10,435 bases of DNA from contig DASCNA010000105.1 in NCBI GenBank assembly GCA_036011305.1, positions 1 through 10,435 on the forward strand, written 5' to 3'. Position 1 is the first letter of the stretch, and the number at the start of each line of letters is the position of its first letter. The notes beneath the pieces were generated by a model that saw only the letters and a program-made list of their open reading frames with translations, ran no database searches and had not been told where the DNA came from. The stretch comes from DASCNA01 sp036011305. Lineage in GTDB: Bacteria > Verrucomicrobiota > Lentisphaeria > Victivallales > GWF2-38-69. Both the position numbers and the translations under genes were made by a program. Shown piece after piece: positions 1 to 6,321 of this stretch.

Positions 1-219
1 ACCAATATCACGTGTGGAGAAGAATATTCCAATATTAAAAGTTTTATGAAGAACAAGTCCTTTGGCAATATTGTCAATTACATAACCATATTCATCTGCA
101 ATTTTTTTTATCTTTATTTTTGTTTTATCGCTAATCAGAGAACTGTCATTCAGTGCCCTGGATACAGTAGTATGTGAAACTCCTGCAATTTTAGCAATAT
201 CTTTTATTGTGCATCCCAT
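1..219 (-). CDS. LacI-family transcriptional regulator, N-terminal part (cut by window edge)
   Basis: Reading leftwards from an ATG at 219-217, an open frame of 73 codons runs off the window edge. The first 25 residues hold the typical LacI helix-turn-helix: TIKDIAKIAGVSHTTVSRAL, then ND. A basic third helix follows, then the hinge-like stretch IADEYGYVIDNIAKGL, and then FNIGIFFSTRD, the usual first strand of the periplasmic-binding-protein-like effector domain. By family knowledge this is a sugar-responsive DNA-binding repressor or activator; the effector domain lies outside the window, so the ligand cannot be read. No clear Shine-Dalgarno precedes the ATG, and a TATAAT lies only 12 bp upstream, so the transcript may have almost no leader. 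The inverted repeat at 250-283 is a likely autoregulatory operator. Whether it controls the amino-sugar genes 5 kb away cannot be told. The family call is secure. Confidence 0.92.
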   Translation of the reverse strand, partial: MGCTIKDIAKIAGVSHTTVSRALNDSSLISDKTKIKIKKIADEYGYVIDNIAKGLVLHKTFNIGIFFSTRDIG

Positions 220-231
220 TAGTTACCACAT

Positions 232-237
232 ATTATA
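232..237 (-). promoter_or_regulatory. -10 element (TATAAT) of the LacI-family gene
   Basis: On the minus strand TATAAT lies at 237-232, 12 bp before the ATG at 219. A matching -35 is poor: the best is TTATAA, about 18 bp further upstream. That position falls inside the inverted repeat at 250-283, so a bound regulator would cover the -35 region. In this A+T-rich DNA a TATAAT alone is weak evidence. Confidence 0.45.
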
Positions 238-249
238 CGTTATAAAGCT

Positions 250-283
250 ATCAGGTTATAAAGTCTTAAGTTTATCACCTGAT
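250..283. promoter_or_regulatory. Operator-like 34-bp inverted repeat upstream of the LacI-family gene
   Basis: Arms ATCAGGTTATAAA (250-262) and TTTATCACCTGAT (271-283) are complementary at 12 of 13 positions; the outer seven, ATCAGGT/ACCTGAT, pair perfectly. The centre contains the palindrome CTTAAG. The repeat sits 31 to 64 bp upstream of the LacI-family start, over the likely -35. No T-run follows on the minus strand, so a terminator for the upstream gene is less likely. LacI-family proteins bind such two-fold symmetric sites as dimers, though classic LacI operators are shorter (about 14-20 bp) with a central CG, which is absent here. A different factor, or an RNA hairpin at the end of the XRE-PAS transcript, remains possible. 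Confidence 0.55.
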
Positions 284-355
284 GATTTTCGACTTTACCA
301 CAATGAATATACTACACATTATTATTTTTTCATTCTTAATTAAAATCCATTCGAA

Positions 356-1819
356 TTAGTTTGCAATAACTTTTAATTTACCGTAATAAACTTTACCGAT
401 GTCATGTGTCTGTATAGTTGCTATTGAAGTTTGGACAGTCAAAGTTTTTGAGTTTTTGGTAATTATTTTAAATTTTATATCCTTATGAATCTTTGGTCCT
501 TTAATCCACTTATTTATTAAATGATGATACTGCGGATGAATTAATTCTACAAGTGAATTAACATTACCTGTAAAATAAGATTTTTCATAACCTGTTATGT
601 CTACAAATGAATCACTCAAATACTGTGCTTTAATGTCTTTACTGTTAGTAACTTTTAATATCCACGTAATCACATTACACTCATTTGAAAGATCATTAAT
701 TATATTAATAAATAAATCGTCAAGTTTTGTCTTTTTTTGAGGATTATCTGAAATATCTCTCGAAACTGTAATCGTATAAATACTGTCATCATGCTCAATA
801 AAAGACTGTGTAGATTCAATCAATCTTTCCTTTTTATCTGCTCTAATCATTCTCCAGGTAAAATCTCTAGTTTCATTCCATTTATGCTGGAGTTTACTTC
901 CAATCGTAAACTTATAGCGATCATCAGGATGTGGCAATGCGCCTAAACCGAAATACCAACCGTCTTTTGCATACATTTTTTCAACAGGATATCCACTTAT
1001 TTCTTCAAATGGCTTTTTATTTACATATACAAAACGGTTATCTTTCCATCGTAAAATCATTATCATCTGAGCCATTGAATCAATACACAGCTCTAGAAAT
1101 TTTCTTTTCTCTAGTGATTTTTTCCGATCAGTTATATCAATAGAAGTTCCAATCACACCAATTATTTTTTTTTGTGAGTCAAAAACAGGCAGTTTGGAAA
1201 TTATTCCCCATTTTGTTTTTCGACTTCCAGGAATATTGTCTTCAAGCTGAAGTAAAGGCTCACCTGTTTGGAATACTTTTTTATCCTGTTCATAATTCAA
1301 TTTAGATTCAGTTGAAGGGAAAAAGTCGGAATCTGATTTTCCAAGTACAGGATAATCATAAGAAAGATTTAAGTTTTGTAAGAAAGTAGCATTGACTGTT
1401 AAATATTTTAGGCTTGAATCCTTTATGTAAAACATAGTTTTCATAGACTCAACTAAAGCTTTTATTATAACTACTGACTGATTAAGTTTTGTATTTAAGC
1501 TTTTAATACTTGACAGAACCTTGTTGATTTCCTGCTGATGTGTTTCATTATTAATTTCCGTATAAGAAAGCCATGATTCTACCACATCCTTTAAATTGTT
1601 CTCAGATACCGGTATCACTTCTGAAAAATCAGATATCTCACTAATAGGTATATCCAAAGTTTTTGCAAGTTTTCTAATATTGCTTTCGCTGGGAAGTTTC
1701 TTTTTATTCTCCCATGACCATAGTGTTGATCTACTGATACCAATTAGATTGCAAAAACCAGTTACAGAAAAACCTTTAACTTTTCTTAACTCTGATATTT
1801 TTTCAAAATTAACATTCAT
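356..1819 (-). CDS. XRE-type helix-turn-helix protein with PAS sensor domains
   Basis: This 487-residue protein starts with an XRE/Cro-type helix-turn-helix (about residues 6-60; core GFCNLIGISRSTLWSWENKK). A helical, possibly coiled linker follows (about 75-125). Next come PAS-like domains: one at about 125-232 (MFYIKDSSLKYLTVNATF to GTSIDITDRKK), a second at about 242-357 (FVYVNKKPFEEISGYPVEKM to SRDISDN), and a weaker third at about 370-485 (LSDSFVDITGYEKSYFTGN). The ITDRKK and SRDIS endings are classic PAS/PAC boundaries. No kinase, cyclase or other output domain is present, so it probably couples a sensed signal directly to DNA binding as a one-component regulator in the cytoplasm; there are no membrane segments. 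It is divergent from the serine hydrolase gene at 1969, its best candidate target. No Shine-Dalgarno is visible at the start. The ligand is unknown. Confidence 0.85.
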   Translation of the reverse strand: MNVNFEKISELRKVKGFSVTGFCNLIGISRSTLWSWENKKKLPSESNIRKLAKTLDIPISEISDFSEVIPVSENNLKDVVESWLSYTEINNETHQQEINKVLSSIKSLNTKLNQSVVIIKALVESMKTMFYIKDSSLKYLTVNATFLQNLNLSYDYPVLGKSDSDFFPSTESKLNYEQDKKVFQTGEPLLQLEDNIPGSRKTKWGIISKLPVFDSQKKIIGVIGTSIDITDRKKSLEKRKFLELCIDSMAQMIMILRWKDNRFVYVNKKPFEEISGYPVEKMYAKDGWYFGLGALPHPDDRYKFTIGSKLQHKWNETRDFTWRMIRADKKERLIESTQSFIEHDDSIYTITVSRDISDNPQKKTKLDDLFINIINDLSNECNVITWILKVTNSKDIKAQYLSDSFVDITGYEKSYFTGNVNSLVELIHPQYHHLINKWIKGPKIHKDIKFKIITKNSKTLTVQTSIATIQTHDIGKVYYGKLKVIAN

Positions 1820-1830
1820 ATTATTGGCTC

Positions 1831-1858
1831 ATAATACATATACGTATACTAAAGACAA
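1831..1858 (-). promoter_or_regulatory. Promoter of the XRE-PAS gene
   Basis: Minus-strand TTGTCT (1858-1853) and TATTAT (1836-1831) are separated by 16 bp. The -10 ends only 11 bp before the ATG at 1819, so the predicted mRNA leader is a few bases. The 10-bp palindrome TATACGTATA (1839-1848) lies in the spacer and could be a regulator site. Confidence 0.5.
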
Positions 1859-1896
1859 CTATTATGTAGTCTTTTTTACTATATGTAAAATACAAT

Positions 1897-1925
1897 TTGC
1901 TTATCAGAAAACAAGTATCTATAAT
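1897..1925 (+). promoter_or_regulatory. Promoter of the secreted serine hydrolase gene
   Basis: TTGCTT (1897-1902) and a perfect TATAAT (1920-1925) are separated by exactly 17 bp. Transcription would begin near 1932, giving a leader of about 37 nt that carries the ribosome binding site AGGGG at 1960-1964 before the ATG at 1969. It lies back to back with the XRE-PAS promoter in a 149-bp spacer. Confidence 0.7.
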
Positions 1926-1968
1926 AAAAAATCTTAAATAGCAAATAGTTAAAAAGGATAGGGGAAAA

Positions 1969-3399
1969 ATGAAAAAATTTACAATATTACTAATAGGATT
2001 GATAACTGCAGCTATGTTTTCAGTTAATGCTGCAACCATCAAACATAATGCTCCTGAAAAAACATGGATGCAGTACAAAACACCTGCAGAAGCAGGCTGG
2101 TCAGCAGAAAAACTCAAAGAAGCACATAACTATTTTAAGAAGATAGGTTCTTCTACAGTTATGCTTATTTATAAAGGAAAAGTAGTAGTCGCATGGGGAA
2201 ATGTCGATAAAGATATGCCTGCAGCCTCGATTAGAAAAGTTTTTCTAAGCGCACTTTACGGGATATATGTTGATAAAGGTGTTATCAATATACATGATAC
2301 ATTACAAGATATTAATTTTAATGATAAACCACCATTAACTCATAGTGAAAGACAGGCCACGATATTTGACATGCTAACTTGCAGATCAGGAATATCACGA
2401 AAAGGAGCGAATGCTGAAACACAAACTATAAAAATAGTAAATGGTAAAGAAGTAATAATTCCCAAATACCTACTCCCTCCTGAAGCCAAACCTGGAACGG
2501 TTTATTACTACAGCAACTGGAATTTTAATGCTTTAGGCGGAATATTCAATCAATTATCAGATAAAGACTTATTTAAAGTTTTTGACAAAGATATAGCTAA
2601 ACCTATCGGCATGCAGGATTTCAGCCTTATTGATACATGGTATGAGTATAATAAAAAGGTGACTTTATACCCTGCCTATCATTTTATTATGTCAACAAGA
2701 GATATGTCTAGATTTGGACAGCTTTATTTAAATGATGGAAACTGGAATGGAGAACAGCTTCTCTCAAAAAAGTGGGTTAAAGAAAGTACAAAAGAATATT
2801 GCCTGGAAAGTAAAAATGCAAAGACTGGTGAAGGATATTTGTGGGCTACTCACAGAAAAGGTTTCTACAAGAATCACCCTGAATTCGATAAAGCAGGCAC
2901 AGGTTATCAGATACTTGCTGTTTTTCCAAAAGATAAAATGGTAGTAGTAGTACGTGCAAACTTTGCAAAAAGTTTAACAGATGAAAATTATAAATATGTA
3001 AGCGGGGATAAAACATTTAAATTATTACAACTTCTGGTTAGTGCAAAAACTAATCCCACAATAAAAAATCCAACTTATGTTCCCTTAAAATCAACAAAAA
3101 AACATATCAAAACAATAAACCTCAACAGAAAAGAATTGAAAAGCTATATTGGGAAATATGTTTTAGATAAAAATCCAGTTGGACTTAAATCAGTGATTGT
3201 TTATATACAGAATAAACAGCTTATTGGTAAATTTATTCCATTAGGAATCAAATTAATACTCCTCCCAACTTCAAAAAACCATTTTATGATTAGTATTCTT
3301 GATGTACCTATAAAATTTCAAATGGATAAAAAAGGTGATGTAGCTAATTTTACATTTACCATGAAAGGAAGAAAATTTATTGGTAAGAAAGAAAAATAA
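1969..3399 (+). CDS. Secreted beta-lactamase-family serine hydrolase
   Basis: This 476-residue protein begins with a signal peptide (basic MKK, hydrophobic 4-18, likely cleavage after VNA at 19-21), so it should act outside the cytoplasmic membrane. The beta-lactamase/transpeptidase-fold core (about 40-360) carries the SxxK motif as S87-I-R-K90 in AASIRKVFLSALYG. The Y-x-N motif is Y181-S-N183 in YYYSNWNFNALGG. A late KAGTGYQILAVFP segment (308-320) stands where class C-like enzymes have their third motif. These match the broad COG1680-type family of esterases, DD-peptidases and amide hydrolases rather than a true beta-lactamase. A beta-rich C-terminal extension (about 380-476, beginning ELKSYIGKYVL) resembles the accessory domains often found after such hydrolases. 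The start is supported by AGGGG four bases upstream. The substrate is not determinable; a role on cell-wall peptides is only an inference. Confidence 0.88.
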   Translation: MKKFTILLIGLITAAMFSVNAATIKHNAPEKTWMQYKTPAEAGWSAEKLKEAHNYFKKIGSSTVMLIYKGKVVVAWGNVDKDMPAASIRKVFLSALYGIYVDKGVINIHDTLQDINFNDKPPLTHSERQATIFDMLTCRSGISRKGANAETQTIKIVNGKEVIIPKYLLPPEAKPGTVYYYSNWNFNALGGIFNQLSDKDLFKVFDKDIAKPIGMQDFSLIDTWYEYNKKVTLYPAYHFIMSTRDMSRFGQLYLNDGNWNGEQLLSKKWVKESTKEYCLESKNAKTGEGYLWATHRKGFYKNHPEFDKAGTGYQILAVFPKDKMVVVVRANFAKSLTDENYKYVSGDKTFKLLQLLVSAKTNPTIKNPTYVPLKSTKKHIKTINLNRKELKSYIGKYVLDKNPVGLKSVIVYIQNKQLIGKFIPLGIKLILLPTSKNHFMISILDVPIKFQMDKKGDVANFTFTMKGRKFIGKKEK

Positions 3400-3410
3400 T
3401 TTCAATTTCA

Positions 3411-3458
3411 ATAAATAAACGTAATGTCTCACAGCTTGAAAACACTACATTTATTTAT
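3411..3458 (+). terminator. Stem-loop after the serine hydrolase gene, possible weak terminator
   Basis: Arms 3411-3427 (ATAAATAAACGTAATGT) and 3442-3458 (ACACTACATTTATTTAT) pair at 15 of 17 positions around a 14-nt loop, 12 bp after the hydrolase stop codon. The stem is A+T rich and no clean T-run follows, so termination would be inefficient. It may equally be an mRNA end-stabilising hairpin. No other terminator is seen before the methyltransferase gene. Confidence 0.4.
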
Positions 3459-3532
3459 ACTGTATATTCTTATTAATAAAAACGTAGCTCGCTAGCTGTT
3501 ATATTTGGGATAAGTAAAAAGGGAAAAAGAAT

Positions 3533-4201
3533 ATGGGCAATCCAATTAAAATGGGAGAATTTTTTGACTCTGTTCATCACGATTATGATGAAGTTCATAC
3601 ATCTCATATTGATAATGGAGAAGAATTTTATATTGCAATCTCAAAACCGATAAGACCATCACAAGAAAAAGTAAAAATATTAAATATCGGTTGCGGTACA
3701 GGTTTGGAATTTGAAAGTATCCTTAAAAAAATACCTAACGCTGAAATGGACTGTATTGATTTATCATCAAAGATGTTAGATCTTTTAATGGAACGATTGA
3801 TTAATTCCACATGCAAACTAAATACTTTTTGTTGTTCTTATCTCGACTTTAATTACCAAGATAACGCTTATGACTACATAATTGCTTCAGCGACTCTTCA
3901 TCATCTTCTTGATAATGAAAAATCAGATCTTTATTCAAAATTAATTACCTCCTTAAAATTAAACGGAATTTTTATCATTGGTGATAAATTTGCCCCTTCA
4001 GATGAAGAAGCAAATTTAAAACAGGGAGAGTATCAGGAATATATTCAAAATGGTATTGATGTCAAAAGTGGACAATATCATATTGATATTCCAACGACGC
4101 TGCATAATGAAAAAATATTGCTGACAAAAACAGGATTCACAAATATAGAAAAAATATGGAGTTCCAAAAACTATACAATAATTACTGTAACGAAGAGATG
4201 A
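3533..4201 (+). CDS. Class I SAM-dependent methyltransferase
   Basis: This 222-residue cytoplasmic protein has the Rossmann-type SAM-binding signature: motif I ILNIGCGTGLEFE (49-61), then the acidic loop CIDLSSKMLDLL (74-85) that would contact the SAM ribose. YDYIIASATLHHLLD (113-127) is the motif IV region, and GIFIIGDKF follows at 145-153. The length suits a small-molecule or metabolite methyltransferase. No target-recognition domain for DNA, RNA or protein is visible, so the substrate is unknown. AAAGGG (3518-3523) nine bases upstream supports the ATG at 3533; the next in-frame ATG (codon 7) lacks a ribosome site. Its stop codon lies beside the acetyltransferase start, so the two are probably co-transcribed and act on the same or related substrates. 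Confidence 0.88.
   Translation: MGNPIKMGEFFDSVHHDYDEVHTSHIDNGEEFYIAISKPIRPSQEKVKILNIGCGTGLEFESILKKIPNAEMDCIDLSSKMLDLLMERLINSTCKLNTFCCSYLDFNYQDNAYDYIIASATLHHLLDNEKSDLYSKLITSLKLNGIFIIGDKFAPSDEEANLKQGEYQEYIQNGIDVKSGQYHIDIPTTLHNEKILLTKTGFTNIEKIWSSKNYTIITVTKR
4192..4197 (+). promoter_or_regulatory. Ribosome binding site deciding the acetyltransferase start
   Basis: GAAGAG at 4192-4197 is inside the end of the methyltransferase gene and six bases before the ATG at 4204. It favours 4204 over the long-frame ATG at 4156 and over the ATG at 4198, which it abuts. The 4198 ATG would give an ATGA overlap with the methyltransferase stop. Both 4198 and 4204 imply translational coupling. Confidence 0.55.
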
Positions 4202-4203
4202 TT

Positions 4204-4974
4204 ATGAATATTGATAAATTAATGACTGACTATACATGCAATGAAAGAATTTCTCCATTAGTTTTAGGTTTTGAGAAAATTTCAACTGATTATTTAGTAA
4301 AATTTATCTCTGATGATCAATCCAGCAGTCATATATCTTATTTTAATCTTGATGAAAACAGTGCAGATTCAGTAATTAAAAATGAAATCAATTATTTTAA
4401 AGAAAAATCAAAGTCATTTGAATGGAAAGTTTATGGTACAGATTTACCACTAAATATTGGTAAAAAATTAATATCTCATGGGTTCATTAAGGGAGAAGAG
4501 GAAGCTTTCATGGTTTTTGATCTGCAAAAGAGTGCAGATCACTTTTCAAACAAAAACACCAATTGTGTTAAAGTATCAAATTTGAACGGTATTGATGATG
4601 CTATTAAAGTGCAGGAACAGGTATGGAATTGTGACAGCTCCGATTTAAAAACAAATTTAATTACTCAATTTAATCATTTACCTGATTCTTTATCTATTTA
4701 TGTAATTTACGATGGTAATAAACCGATTTCTTCAGCATGGATAACATTCAATGGCAACAGCCCTTTTGCAGGTCTTTGGGGCGGATCAACATTAGCAGAA
4801 TATCGTGGAAAAGGCTACTATACCGATTTACTCCATGTGCGTGCATGCGAAGCTAACAAACGAGGAATTAAATATTTAACAATTGATGCTTCTGATATGA
4901 GCAAACCAATTGTGGAAAAACATGGATTTCAATATATTACCTATACAATACCTTACGAATATCAATTCAAATAA
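4204..4974 (+). CDS. GNAT-family N-acetyltransferase
   Basis: From the ATG at 4204 this is a 256-residue protein. The C-terminal half holds the acetyl-CoA signature of GNAT enzymes: GLWGGSTLAEYRGKGYYTDL (190-209), with the R-G-K-G-Y pyrophosphate loop at 201-205. The usual late strand and IVEKHGFQYI (236-245) follow. The N-terminal half (about 1-110) contains a weaker echo, including KLISHGFIKGEEEAFMVFDL (88-107), suggesting a tandem two-domain GNAT in which only the second half binds acetyl-CoA; this duplication is inferred. It probably acetylates an amine of a small molecule or protein in the cytoplasm; the acceptor is unknown. The frame stays open back to an ATG at 4156, but that start would overlap the methyltransferase by 46 bases and has no ribosome site. 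It is followed by a 172-bp gap before nagA with no strong terminator. Confidence 0.85.
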   Translation: MNIDKLMTDYTCNERISPLVLGFEKISTDYLVKFISDDQSSSHISYFNLDENSADSVIKNEINYFKEKSKSFEWKVYGTDLPLNIGKKLISHGFIKGEEEAFMVFDLQKSADHFSNKNTNCVKVSNLNGIDDAIKVQEQVWNCDSSDLKTNLITQFNHLPDSLSIYVIYDGNKPISSAWITFNGNSPFAGLWGGSTLAEYRGKGYYTDLLHVRACEANKRGIKYLTIDASDMSKPIVEKHGFQYITYTIPYEYQFK

Positions 4975-5053
4975 TTTGTCTTTTTACAATATATCACTGT
5001 CAGTTTCATTAATTTGTTAATAAAGATACTGTAAAAATTGATTTTTTATCGCC

Positions 5054-5079
5054 AGTTTTGTTTAAAAGTTTTGTTTAAA
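5054..5079 (+). repeat. 13-bp tandem repeat in the nagA promoter region
   Basis: AGTTTTGTTTAAA occurs twice in a row (5054-5066 and 5067-5079). The second copy covers the -35 position of the presumed nagA promoter. Related GTTNAA cores recur at 5112 (GTTGAAC) and 5121 (GTTAAAC). Tandem sites beside a promoter are typical of a regulator binding on one face of DNA, but the regulator is not identified. Confidence 0.55.
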
Positions 5080-5097
5080 GATTAAATTAATATTTAT

Positions 5098-5103
5098 TAT
5101 AAT
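5098..5103 (+). promoter_or_regulatory. Likely -10 element of the nagA operon promoter
   Basis: A perfect TATAAT lies 43 bp before the nagA ATG, so transcription would begin near 5110 with a leader of about 37 nt. No good -35 is present at 16-18 bp; TTGTTT (5071-5076) is 21 bp away. This suits a promoter that needs an activator, perhaps one bound at the tandem repeat. It is the only convincing promoter seen before the amino-sugar genes. Confidence 0.5.
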
Positions 5104-5146
5104 TCATATTAGTTGAACAGGTTAAACAAATTTGGGAGGTTTAAAA

Positions 5147-6298
5147 ATGACTACATTAATTAAAAACTGCAGAATTATTTCCCCGGATGTTGATATAGTA
5201 AACGGTGCTGTGGAAATTGAAGATAAAATAATCAAACGAGTTTATAAAAATCAAAATGATATAATAAATAATAATGCAGATCATATTATTGATGCTGAAG
5301 GAAACATCGTTTTCCCTGGCTTTGTAGATATTCATACTCATGGTGCAATGGGAGCCGATGTGACTGACGGCAAAGTTGAATCAATTAAAACAATAGCAAA
5401 AACTAAACTCAGTGAGGGTGTTACAACTTTTTGCCCGACTACTCTTACACTGCCTTATGAAAAATTAAAAGAAGCTGCCAGCAGTGTTGCTGAATATAAA
5501 AAAGATACCAAATATGCAAAAGTTGCCGGAATGCACCTGGAAGGGCCATTTATTAGTGAAAGTGCAGTTGGTGCCCAAAATCCAAGTTATATTAAAAAAC
5601 CTGATATTAAATTTGTCAGGGAAATGAACGATATTACTAAAGTTGCAGTTGTAAGCTTCGCTATTGAAGTTGAAGGTGCAATAGATTTTATAAAAGAGTT
5701 AAAACAACTTGGTATAGTTTCTTCTTGCGGTCATACATCTGCTACATATGAAGATTTTAAAAAAGCAAAAGCTGCAGGTTTAAATAATATTACTCACTTC
5801 TGCAATCAAGTTACAAAACTTCATCATAGAGAGATAGGGATTGTGGGTGCAGGTCTTATAGATGACAATGTGAAACTGGAATTTATTTGTGACAAAATTC
5901 ATATTTGCCCTGATATGATGAATCTGACATTTAAAGTAAGAAGCCCGGAAAATATGCTTCTTATCACAGATTCAATGTCAGCATCAGGTTTGGAAGACGG
6001 AGATTATGATCTGGGTGGCCTTGAAGTTGTTGTAAAAGATGACGCTGCAAGATTAAAATCGTCCGGCAGTTTAGCAGGCAGCACCTTAAAATATTATAAT
6101 TCACTTAAAAATACATACGAAGTAACAGGACTTCCTTTACAGGAATTAATCAAAGCCGCAGGCTATAACCAGGCTAAAAGTCTTGGAATTGAGAATATTG
6201 GAAAAATTGAAGAAGGTTATTGTGCAGATATTATAGTTGTCAACAAAGATTTCAAACCTTATATAGCATTTGTTGAAGGCCGTGAAACTGTTTTATAA
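5147..6298 (+). CDS. nagA: N-acetylglucosamine-6-phosphate deacetylase
   Basis: This cytoplasmic amidohydrolase converts GlcNAc-6-P to GlcN-6-P plus acetate, the committing step of amino-sugar use. The 383-residue length matches the family. Visible signatures are FVDIHTHGAMGAD (59-71; H63 and H65) and MHLEGPF (129-135; metal-ligand E132). GHTSAT (195-200, H196) and NITHFCNQVTKLHHRE (214-229, H217) follow, the latter a variant of the usual THLFNAM-type segment. LLITDSMSASG (271-281) supplies the catalytic aspartate D275. A start at TTG 5132 is possible in frame, but GGGAGG at 5134-5139 is clearly the ribosome site, seven bases before the ATG at 5147, so the ATG is chosen. It is first in a plus-strand cluster with the SIS protein, kinase and nagB, and lies 23 bp before the next gene. 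Confidence 0.96.
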   Translation: MTTLIKNCRIISPDVDIVNGAVEIEDKIIKRVYKNQNDIINNNADHIIDAEGNIVFPGFVDIHTHGAMGADVTDGKVESIKTIAKTKLSEGVTTFCPTTLTLPYEKLKEAASSVAEYKKDTKYAKVAGMHLEGPFISESAVGAQNPSYIKKPDIKFVREMNDITKVAVVSFAIEVEGAIDFIKELKQLGIVSSCGHTSATYEDFKKAKAAGLNNITHFCNQVTKLHHREIGIVGAGLIDDNVKLEFICDKIHICPDMMNLTFKVRSPENMLLITDSMSASGLEDGDYDLGGLEVVVKDDAARLKSSGSLAGSTLKYYNSLKNTYEVTGLPLQELIKAAGYNQAKSLGIENIGKIEEGYCADIIVVNKDFKPYIAFVEGRETVL

Positions 6299-6321
6299 TT
6301 TATAAATAAGAAAAAACTGTT

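Noticed and set aside
223..230. TTACCACA occurs here and at 295-302, flanking the inverted repeat.
   Set aside because: An 8-bp direct repeat is too short to distinguish from chance, and no symmetric partner is present.
1821..2117. Minus-strand open frame across the divergent promoter region.
   Set aside because: It overlaps the hydrolase signal-peptide coding region in antisense and covers two good promoters; its hydrophobic look is a by-product of A+T-rich antisense reading.
3494..3505. AGCTGTTATATT here is repeated exactly at 10424-10435.
   Set aside because: A 12-base match is expected several times by chance in 10 kb of DNA this rich in A+T, and no flanking similarity extends it; the second copy is also cut by the window edge.
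4156..4203. Longer acetyltransferase start overlapping the methyltransferase by 46 bases.
   Set aside because: No ribosome site precedes it, and the extra residues are a shifted read of the methyltransferase end; GAAGAG points to 4204 or 4198.
5033..5046. AAAAATTGATTTTT palindrome between the acetyltransferase gene and nagA as a terminator.
   Set aside because: The stem is pure A/T with a two-base centre and would be too weak; such runs are common in this DNA.
5132..5146. Upstream TTG start for nagA, adding MGGLK.
   Set aside because: These codons are the ribosome binding site GGGAGG itself, which is well spaced for the ATG at 5147.
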